15,741 nt of DNA from the NCBI GenBank assembly GCA_021617435.1, contig JAJWCP010000017.1:1-15741 (forward strand). Reading direction: 5' to 3'. The stretch comes from Pseudomonadota bacterium. GTDB lineage: Bacteria > Pseudomonadota > Alphaproteobacteria > RF32 > CAG-239. Position 1 is the first letter of the stretch. Each line of letters opens with the position of its first letter. Made by a program: the position numbers and the translations under genes. The notes under the pieces were generated by a model that did not search any database, was not told where the DNA came from, and was given only the letters and a program-made list of their open reading frames with translations. Below are positions 1 through 5,647 of the stretch, piece after piece.

Positions 1-72
1 AAACGGATTACGTTGTAACGGTCTGATTAAAATAAGCATTAAAGCCAAAACTACTGAAAAAGTTATAACCAT
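1..72 (-). CDS. N-terminus of a truncated membrane protein of unknown function
   Basis: An ATG at 72-70 on the minus strand opens a frame that stays open for 24 codons to the window edge. It is preceded by a GAGG Shine-Dalgarno (plus-strand cctc at 79-82) at a spacing of 6 bases. The peptide starts MVITFSVVLALMLILIRPL, one hydrophobic helix followed by basic residues, so it is an N-terminal signal anchor or first membrane helix. It is divergent from the lipoprotein gene at 222. Too little is present to name a family. The good ribosome binding site is the main support that this is a real gene. Confidence 0.55.
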   Translation of the reverse strand, partial: MVITFSVVLALMLILIRPLQRNPF

Positions 73-159
73 ATTTTACCTCAATGAGGGCGAATTTATC
101 TTATTTTTTTACAAAAGGCAAATGATAAATCAATAAAAGCAACTATATAAAAATAAAAA

Positions 160-188
160 TTGATTTTTAACAAAAAAATGTCTAATAT
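160..188 (+). promoter_or_regulatory. Sigma70-type promoter of the lipoprotein operon
   Basis: A -35-like TTGATT at 160-165 and a -10-like TAATAT at 183-188 are separated by 17 bases in a very AT-rich stretch. The predicted transcription start near 195 would give a leader of about 27 bases ending in the AAGGAG ribosome binding site (209-214) before the ATG at 222. Match to the sigma70 consensus is seen in the sequence; activity is inferred. Confidence 0.5.
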
Positions 189-221
189 AAGCGCATCTTT
201 TACAAATTAAGGAGAAATTTA

Positions 222-1037
222 ATGAAGAAAATTATGGCTTTGGCATTGGCTGCTATGTTATCAGCCTGCGCCCACAATAATTGTCAATCTGAAAAAGCTC
301 CGGCAACGGTTGCTGAACCGGCTCCGTGTCCGTGTCTGGAAGTTAAGGCGGAACCTAAGCCTTGCCCGTGTCAAGAAGTTAAAGCTTCGCCATGTAAGGC
401 AACAAAACCTGAGCCTTGCCCTTGTCAGGAAGTTAAAACCGAGGTTAATCCTTGCCGTTGCGCTTATCGTCCCGATCCCTGCCGCGAGGTTTTGCGTCCG
501 CGCGTAACTGAAACCGTTGCGCAACCCAAACCGCGCCGCGAGTGTGAAACAGACAATCAAACCTTAAATTGCGGTTGCGGTAACTGCCAAACTTTCAAAA
601 ATCAGCAAGTTCCTTATCAAGCCGAGCCGGTTGTGAAAAAAGTTATAATTCCCTCCATGCCTGAGGCTTATAAATTAGCGGCGACCCGCACCTTAAACCG
701 CCTGTTGCGCGACACTTCTTCACTATATCAAAGCCGTCCGAACTTAAAGATTTATGTTAAGAGACCAGTTGCTAAAAGCTCTGATTTACCTGGCGGAATT
801 GAAAACGGTACTGATACCTTAAAGCGCAATCTTGCCAACTCGTACGTTTTCAGCGTGACGGACAACCTTTCTGCCGCTGATTATTACCTTACCACTGAAG
901 CAGATTGGTTTGATACTCCGAGCAAGAACGTTCCGGCTATTAAATATACCACCTCATTATATGACCTCAACGGTAAAAAACTCAATGAATGGACTGAGGT
1001 TATCAAACAAACCGACAGCAACAAAATTTGGTTATAA
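222..1037 (+). CDS. Cys/Pro-rich lipoprotein with PCPCxEVK repeats
   Basis: A 271-residue envelope lipoprotein of unknown function. The N-terminus is a lipoprotein signal peptide with lipobox L13-S-A-C16, so Cys16 should be lipidated. Residues 35-90 hold degenerate repeats around PCPC(L/Q)EVK with Cys pairs at 36/38, 48/50, 66/68 and 78/80 and single Cys at 58 and 87; a further cluster, C117/C119/C122, follows. Residues 145-271 form a separate domain with 'SAADYYLTTEADWF' (217-230) and a YDLNGKKLNEW strand pair, which reminds me of LpoB/FlgO/CsgG-like outer-membrane lipoprotein domains; this is a resemblance, not an assignment. AAGGAG lies just upstream of the ATG. It is co-transcribed with the gene 3 bases downstream. 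The Cys-rich linker could bind metal or form disulfides; an extended repeat stretch is the odd part. Confidence 0.85.
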   Translation: MKKIMALALAAMLSACAHNNCQSEKAPATVAEPAPCPCLEVKAEPKPCPCQEVKASPCKATKPEPCPCQEVKTEVNPCRCAYRPDPCREVLRPRVTETVAQPKPRRECETDNQTLNCGCGNCQTFKNQQVPYQAEPVVKKVIIPSMPEAYKLAATRTLNRLLRDTSSLYQSRPNLKIYVKRPVAKSSDLPGGIENGTDTLKRNLANSYVFSVTDNLSAADYYLTTEADWFDTPSKNVPAIKYTTSLYDLNGKKLNEWTEVIKQTDSNKIWL

Positions 1038-1040
1038 TCA

Positions 1041-1943
1041 ATGAGAATGTGGCTTGCTTTATTATGTATCGGCATAGTTATGCCGGCGCACGCGCAAAAT
1101 GCTGAAACGCAGGCGTTGCCGATATATGGCAATGCCTGTGAAAAGCTTATTGAGGGCGAAAGTAAAGCCAGCGCTCGTGTTCGCGCCGTTGATAAAGCGG
1201 TGTTTTTAGGGGTTAAAAAACTTCCGGAATTGACGCGAGCTAAAAGCATTTTAAACGAGCATGATATAAACGTGCTCGTTTATCGTTTGGTTGATGAGTA
1301 TGTTGAAGATTTATCCTCTTCCACTATGCAATCTGAAGCCGGCAAAGTTTGTGTTGAAATTAACGGTTATCTGCCACCTGAAGCCATTGAACAAGTACAG
1401 GCAGAATTTATTGCGGAAGAAAAGCCGCTTAAAGAGGCGACGCCTGAAGTTGTTGCCGAAGTTGCATCTGAGGTTAAGCGCGAAGTTGATATTAAGCCGA
1501 CTAATCCTGAAAGTTTGGCACTGCTTCATATTGAGCCGCTTGAATATTATAACGGAGCCAAATCAAACAAATATTCCAAAATGTTGCAAGAGCAGTTTGC
1601 GGATAATCAGTATTTTTACTTAACTGATGATGTTGAGATTGCCGATTATACTATAACTCCCAAAGTTTTAAAAGCCAAAGTTGACAATTTGGATGCGGCG
1701 CACAAACGCTTGCAAATGGTGGTATCTTTAGACGTTACCGGTTTAAAAAATGAAATTGTAAACGAGTATCAGAACCGATTTGTGCTTTTTGGAGCGGAAG
1801 AAGATGAACAACAAACCGCCGCGCGGCTCTTAAATAAATTGATTGAAACTGCCGGCGCCAATGTACTGCGCAAGATTGAACACAATGAACAAATGCATCA
1901 GGAAAAACAAGCTTTGGGCCGCGCCATATCTGAAACAGATTAA
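1041..1943 (+). CDS. Secreted two-domain envelope protein of unknown function
   Basis: A 300-residue exported protein. Residues 1-18 are a signal peptide ending AHA before Gln19. Residues about 27-120 form an N-terminal domain (ACEKLIEGESKASARVRAVD ... VCVEINGYLPPEAIEQ) whose layout, a helix rich in A/R followed by a conserved strand, recalls the FlgT-N/LPP20-type domain; I cannot confirm this. A 121-157 linker is rich in E, V and K. Residues 158-285 form a second domain with 'ADYTITPKVLKAKV' (201-214), similar in pattern to the C-terminal domain of the upstream lipoprotein. The ATG lies 3 bases after the upstream stop with no clear ribosome binding site, suggesting translational coupling. 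It ends 2 bases from the convergent dtd gene with no terminator between them. Probable partner of the lipoprotein in the periplasm. Confidence 0.8.
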   Translation: MRMWLALLCIGIVMPAHAQNAETQALPIYGNACEKLIEGESKASARVRAVDKAVFLGVKKLPELTRAKSILNEHDINVLVYRLVDEYVEDLSSSTMQSEAGKVCVEINGYLPPEAIEQVQAEFIAEEKPLKEATPEVVAEVASEVKREVDIKPTNPESLALLHIEPLEYYNGAKSNKYSKMLQEQFADNQYFYLTDDVEIADYTITPKVLKAKVDNLDAAHKRLQMVVSLDVTGLKNEIVNEYQNRFVLFGAEEDEQQTAARLLNKLIETAGANVLRKIEHNEQMHQEKQALGRAISETD

Positions 1944-1945
1944 CA

Positions 1946-2386
1946 CTATTTTTCCAGCATAAAAGTAACCGGACCATCGTTTAAAAGTTCAACCTGCATA
2001 TCAGCCTGAAAAATACCGTTTTGTACCGGCAGGTTATAAACATTACGCAACTGGTCGGAAAAATATTCATACAAAGCATTGGCGTCTTGCGGAGCGGCTG
2101 CTGTTTCAAACCCCGGACGATTTCCGCGTGAAGTGTCGCCTACCAATGTAAATTGCGAAACCACCAAAACCTCGCCCTTAATATCTTGTACCGACATATT
2201 CATTTTTTGGTTTTTGTCTTCAAAAATTCGCAGATTAGCGGCTTTTTTAGCTAAAAAATCAGCTTGCGCAGCAGTATCATTTTTGGCGATGCCTAAAAAA
2301 ATCAGCAATCCCTGATTAATGTGTGAAACTTGTTTGCCGGCAACCATAACTCCGGCGTATTTAACTCGTTGCAAAAGAGCTTTCAT
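1946..2386 (-). CDS. dtd: D-aminoacyl-tRNA deacylase
   Basis: A 146-residue protein of normal length for the DTD family. It hydrolyses D-aminoacyl-tRNA (and, by family knowledge, Gly-tRNA(Ala)), keeping D-amino acids out of translation in the cytoplasm. Visible family marks are the start MKALLQRVKYAGVMV, the LRIFED and KMNMSVQD strands, the SQFT active-site motif at 77-80, and the NDGPVT motif at 136-141 containing the cross-subunit Gly138-cisPro139 element that gives chiral selectivity. The SD AAGGA (plus-strand tcctt at 2395-2399) overlaps the stop codon of the upstream SpmA-SpmB-like gene, 12 bases away, so the two form an operon. Confidence 0.96.
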   Translation of the reverse strand: MKALLQRVKYAGVMVAGKQVSHINQGLLIFLGIAKNDTAAQADFLAKKAANLRIFEDKNQKMNMSVQDIKGEVLVVSQFTLVGDTSRGNRPGFETAAAPQDANALYEYFSDQLRNVYNLPVQNGIFQADMQVELLNDGPVTFMLEK

Positions 2387-2398
2387 GCTAAAAATCCT

Positions 2399-3625
2399 TT
2401 AATAAAATAAATATGAAACATAAATAGCGGTTACAATGCCGACCAAATCTGCAAACAGGGCGCAGGGCAGGGCGTGCCGCGTTTTAATCACTTTAATGGC
2501 GCCGAAATATACCGCCAAAACATAAAAAGTGGTTTCAGTTGAGCCTTGAATAACGGAAGACACAAATCCGGCAAAGCTGTCGGCTCCGTAGGTTTGCAAG
2601 GTTTCAATCATCATGGCGCGTGCGCCGCTGCCGGAAAGCGGTTTTATAAATGCTGTCGGCAAAGCCGGAACAAAACCGGTATCGCCATTAAACCATATTA
2701 CTAAACGTTCAACGCCTAAAACAAACATCTCCATAAGTCCGGAGGCGCGCAATACGGCAATGGCGGTGAGCATTGCCACCAAGTACGGAATAATTTTCAC
2801 GGCAATATCAAAGCCTTCTTTGGCGCCGGTTATAAACGTTTCATACACATTCAGGCGTTTAATGGCGCCCGAGGTAATAAAGACCGCAATCGTCAAAAAT
2901 AAAATAAAGTTGCCGGCGCTTTCTGAATATGTCAAGCGCACCGCGTCGTCAAGACCGGCAAAATAATAAGCCAAACCGATGATAAATGCGGCAAAACCAA
3001 GCAAATATGAAAATACTATCCGGTTAAATATTTGTAGCTTTTGCACGATTGCCACTGCCAAAAATCCGGCTAAACTTGAGGCGGAGGTGGCAATTAAAAT
3101 CGGGATAAACACCGCACACGGATTAGCCGAGCCAAGTTCCGCCCGATACATTAAAATATTAATCGGGATAATGGTTACTGCGGAAGCGTTAATCACCATA
3201 AACATAATTTCAGCGTTTGATGCGGTGTCTTTGCGCGGGTTAAGTTCTTGCATTTGCTCCATGGCTTTAAGACCCATCGGGGTTGCGGCGTTATCAAGTC
3301 CGAGCATGTTGGCGGCAATATTCATAACCATTGAACCGATTGCGGGGTGGTGTTCCGGAATATCCGGCATGATTTTCTTAAATAACGGGGTTAATCCGCG
3401 GGCGAGCAAATCGGTAAGACCTGATTTTTCAGCAATTTTTAAAAGACCGAGCCATAAGCAGAGCATGCCGGTTAAATTAATGGCAATGCTAAATGCCGAT
3501 TTTGCCGAGGCAAACAAGGCATTTATAATTTCCGTCCAAATCAGCGGATTGCCGCCGAAAAATGCCTGAAAGCATGCCATTGCAAATGAGAGCAGAAAAA
3601 ATAAAATCCAAATAACGTTAAGCAT
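2399..3625 (-). CDS. Fused SpmA-SpmB-type nucleoside-recognition (Gate) membrane protein
   Basis: A 408-residue polytopic inner-membrane protein. The N-terminal half carries the SpmA hallmark NMLGLDNAATPMGLKAM (107-122 region) and the C-terminal half carries the SpmB hallmarks KPLSGSGARAMM (328-339) and QGSTETTFYVLAVYFG (360-375). SpmA and SpmB are separate spore-maturation proteins in Bacillus; in many Gram-negative non-sporulating bacteria they occur as one fused protein. Both halves belong to the nucleoside recognition/Gate superfamily, whose members are transporter-like, but the substrate is unknown. Many hydrophobic helices are visible along the whole length. The start has AGGG 8 bases upstream. 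It is the first gene of an operon with dtd and is divergent from the DUF3137 gene. Confidence 0.9.
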   Translation of the reverse strand: MLNVIWILFFLLSFAMACFQAFFGGNPLIWTEIINALFASAKSAFSIAINLTGMLCLWLGLLKIAEKSGLTDLLARGLTPLFKKIMPDIPEHHPAIGSMVMNIAANMLGLDNAATPMGLKAMEQMQELNPRKDTASNAEIMFMVINASAVTIIPINILMYRAELGSANPCAVFIPILIATSASSLAGFLAVAIVQKLQIFNRIVFSYLLGFAAFIIGLAYYFAGLDDAVRLTYSESAGNFILFLTIAVFITSGAIKRLNVYETFITGAKEGFDIAVKIIPYLVAMLTAIAVLRASGLMEMFVLGVERLVIWFNGDTGFVPALPTAFIKPLSGSGARAMMIETLQTYGADSFAGFVSSVIQGSTETTFYVLAVYFGAIKVIKTRHALPCALFADLVGIVTAIYVSYLFY

Positions 3626-3708
3626 AATTTTAGCCCTGACTGATGTTTTGTTGCAATTTATCAGCTAAAAATGAAAATAATTTTAATATTTGTTTACCAA
3701 ACGCGTTT

Positions 3709-3714
3709 TATAAT
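3709..3714 (+). promoter_or_regulatory. Perfect -10 hexamer upstream of the DUF3137 gene
   Basis: TATAAT at 3709-3714 lies about 50 bases before the ATG at 3766 in the 140-base divergent gap between the SpmA-SpmB-like gene and the DUF3137 gene. No good -35 is found at 16-18 bases; TTGTTT at 3690-3695 is only 13 bases away. I therefore call only the -10. Confidence 0.3.
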
Positions 3715-3725
3715 AACGTTTAAGT

Positions 3726-3759
3726 AATAACAAGTAGGATTAAATAACAAGTAGGATTT
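3726..3759 (+). repeat. Tandem 17-base duplication including the ribosome binding site
   Basis: Two adjacent 17-base copies, aataacaagtaggatta (3726-3742) and aataacaagtaggattt (3743-3759), differ only at the last base. Each contains an AGTAGGAT Shine-Dalgarno-like core. The second copy is at a usable distance (about 10 bases) from the ATG at 3766; the first is too far. It looks like a recent slippage duplication of a ribosome binding site. Confidence 0.9.
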
Positions 3760-3765
3760 ACACAA

Positions 3766-4743
3766 ATGTCTACCGATATTACAGAAGAAGACAATAGCGA
3801 AGAAATTTGGCAACATGCTGAACTTAAATCAAAATTTGACGGCTATTATGAACAAGTTTTAGCTCCGTTCTTAAAGAAAAAAGAAGACATCAGATTAAAA
3901 TATAACAGTCAATTTTGGTTTTTGATTTGGTTTTCATTGTTTTTAGTGCCGATGACCGGATTGTTTATTTATTTTTTTAACAATCATGTTCACTCAAGCG
4001 TCAGTTGGGGCATATTGGTGTTTTTAATTGCGGGAATGATTTATGCCATTCGTCTGCCGATAAAAAAATATCGCGCGTTGGTTGAAAACGATTCTATGGA
4101 GTTGTTCGCCAAGTTTTTTGACGGGTTCAGATACCGCCATGGACAGCCGATAAATCAAAAACTGATGGAAATGAGCTTGATTTTTCCTAAATATGATGAA
4201 ATCAGCGCCGAAGATGCCTTTTTCGGCAAGTATGCCGACACCATGGTGACTATTTGCGAGCAAACCATGAAAAATATAAATATGGTAAAAGGCAAGCGAG
4301 CTGAAAAAATTGTGTTTCAAGGAATTGCGGTTGAAATAGATTTAAACAAGCCGTTTACGGCGCAAACCATTGCGCTTAAAAACAGCGGCATATTTAGAAA
4401 AACTAAAACCTTTGAAGGTCTGGAGCGTTTTAAGCCTGATGATGATTTATCAGATAAATATTTTGAAGTTTATACCGGAAATAAAGAAGAGGCGCGCTAT
4501 TTATTACTGCCTACTTTTGTTAAACGCTTGGTTAATTTAAAAGAAGCGTACAAAGGCAAAAGTATTCAGCTTGGCATGTATGCTAATCGGGTTTTGCTTG
4601 CCATTGAAACCCGCGAGGATATGTTTGAGCCGTGCGAATTTTTCAAAACTCATTTAGATAAAGATAAGTTTGATGAAATATTTGAGCAGTTTTGGGCGGT
4701 TTTCTGCATTGTCCATTATTTAAGAGTTAATCGTAATCTGTAA
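3766..4743 (+). CDS. DUF3137-type membrane protein
   Basis: A 325-residue protein matching my memory of the DUF3137 family, function unknown. The N-terminal cytoplasmic segment (1-48) is charged; two membrane helices lie at about 50-71 and 81-97 with a short loop. The rest is a soluble domain with the family-like signatures FQGIAVEIDLNKPF (184-197), KYFEVYTGNKEEARYLLLPTF (231-251, where EEARYLL is typical) and a terminal region with N-x-(V/L)-LLAIETREDMFEP. It stands alone on the plus strand, convergent with the six-helix membrane gene. In other bacteria the family is often found near LemA-type genes; no LemA gene is in this window. Confidence 0.8.
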   Translation: MSTDITEEDNSEEIWQHAELKSKFDGYYEQVLAPFLKKKEDIRLKYNSQFWFLIWFSLFLVPMTGLFIYFFNNHVHSSVSWGILVFLIAGMIYAIRLPIKKYRALVENDSMELFAKFFDGFRYRHGQPINQKLMEMSLIFPKYDEISAEDAFFGKYADTMVTICEQTMKNINMVKGKRAEKIVFQGIAVEIDLNKPFTAQTIALKNSGIFRKTKTFEGLERFKPDDDLSDKYFEVYTGNKEEARYLLLPTFVKRLVNLKEAYKGKSIQLGMYANRVLLAIETREDMFEPCEFFKTHLDKDKFDEIFEQFWAVFCIVHYLRVNRNL

Positions 4744-4747
4744 TTAA

Positions 4748-4774
4748 AAACGCCGGTGTTAAAAACCGGCGTTT
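4748..4774. terminator. Bidirectional Rho-independent terminator
   Basis: A perfect 10-base-pair stem, aaacgccggt (4748-4757) with accggcgttt (4765-4774) and a 7-base loop, fills the 34-base gap between two convergent genes. On the minus strand the stem runs into TTTTTAATTA, a fair U-tract; on the plus strand the U-tract is only the TTT that ends the stem. It probably serves both genes. Confidence 0.85.
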
Positions 4775-4777
4775 AAG

Positions 4778-5449
4778 TTATTGCTGTTTGCTTTTAAGCA
4801 AGTGGTATTGAACCATAATGATAATTACCAAATAAGGCAAAAACATTTCCGAGCTTTCTTCCAGTAAAGACCAAATTTCAATTTGATTGCGCGGCAGTAA
4901 GGCTCCATCATGATTATGGCGCCAGTTGCCCGGAAAGCGGTCGGCAAATTTAGCAAAGACCAAAGTGGTGCACAAAACCGCGGTAGACCATGTTACGGTG
5001 TTGAGCTTGAAAAATGAGGTTATTAAATGTTTGGTATACTTAATGCCCAAATAAAGTATTGCCCCGAAAACAACGAGCAAGAGCAACCCGAACACAATTT
5101 TTTCACCCCACGGATTGTCCGGATTCAAGAAAAAACGTGACTTAAACGGGGTTGAATCGGTGCGTGACAAATGGTGCTGAATACCGGCTTCGCGCAAAAA
5201 GGCGCAAATTCCCAAAAACAAATAAATTCCCCATGAGGTAATTTTATCGGTGTAATCTTTAGATAAAAACAACATAGTCGCCAACATCAAAATATAACCG
5301 ATGTTGGTAAACAGCTCAATAATTTCGCCGTCTTCAGTAATTATAAATTTTTGCTCGGGGAAAAATATTAAAACAACCGCCAAAACAGCGCCCCAACACA
5401 AGCTGAAAGCTACCGGTGTGAAAAACGGGGATAAAAAAGTTTTTTTCAT
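4778..5449 (-). CDS. Six-helix membrane protein with conserved-looking polar residues
   Basis: A 223-residue membrane protein I cannot name. Hydrophobic segments are visible near 13-30, 45-62, 71-86, 117-136, 152-169 and 201-218. Between them sit polar residues that look functional: R86-E87 followed by H92-H93, E116-K117, D170-R171, and E197/E198/E201. This arrangement recalls a family of bacterial membrane proteins with a 'RE-x-D/x-H ... EK ... EE-x-E' pattern that I remember only loosely, some of which resemble metal-dependent membrane hydrolases such as ceramidase-like proteins; that is a guess. The gene has its own promoter, an AAGGTGA ribosome binding site 5 bases before the ATG, and a terminator right after its stop. 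Confidence 0.75.
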   Translation of the reverse strand: MKKTFLSPFFTPVAFSLCWGAVLAVVLIFFPEQKFIITEDGEIIELFTNIGYILMLATMLFLSKDYTDKITSWGIYLFLGICAFLREAGIQHHLSRTDSTPFKSRFFLNPDNPWGEKIVFGLLLLVVFGAILYLGIKYTKHLITSFFKLNTVTWSTAVLCTTLVFAKFADRFPGNWRHNHDGALLPRNQIEIWSLLEESSEMFLPYLVIIIMVQYHLLKSKQQ

Positions 5450-5478
5450 AACATCACCTTATCTCAAAATTAAATCAA

Positions 5479-5508
5479 AATATAGGCGAATATAACTTAT
5501 TTGCGCAA
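5479..5508 (-). promoter_or_regulatory. Promoter of the six-helix membrane protein gene
   Basis: On the minus strand, TTGCGC (5508-5503) and TATATT (5484-5479) are separated by 18 bases, with the start codon about 30 bases further on at 5449. The spacing and AT-rich context fit a sigma70-type promoter; strength and activity are inferred. Confidence 0.5.
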
Positions 5509-5587
5509 AAAATAAACATTTTTTTGGCAGGCGGTGCATAAGTTGTATTGGTACAATGCAAAACAAACCCTATGCAAAATAACGAAA

Positions 5588-5624
5588 CAAAAAAATCGGT
5601 GATAGCCGTAAGGCCGTCACCGAT
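5588..5624 (-). terminator. Rho-independent terminator of the comM operon
   Basis: The stem atcggtga (5595-5602) with tcaccgat (5617-5624) continues inward through gcc/ggc around a GTAA loop with minor mismatches. On the minus strand it is followed by a run of eight Ts (plus-strand a's at 5588-5595). It lies 24 bases past the stop of the 709-residue gene. This is a textbook intrinsic terminator. Confidence 0.9.
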
Positions 5625-5647
5625 TAATTTATTACCTGATAAACCGT

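Noticed and set aside
261..560. Open frame of 99 codons on the minus strand within the lipoprotein gene
   Set aside because: It is the antisense shadow of the Cys/Pro-rich repeats, with Arg/Phe-rich low-complexity sequence and no ribosome binding site.
2979..3569. Open frame of 196 codons on the plus strand
   Set aside because: It lies antisense to the SpmA-SpmB-type gene, which has clear family motifs; no ribosome binding site or family resemblance.
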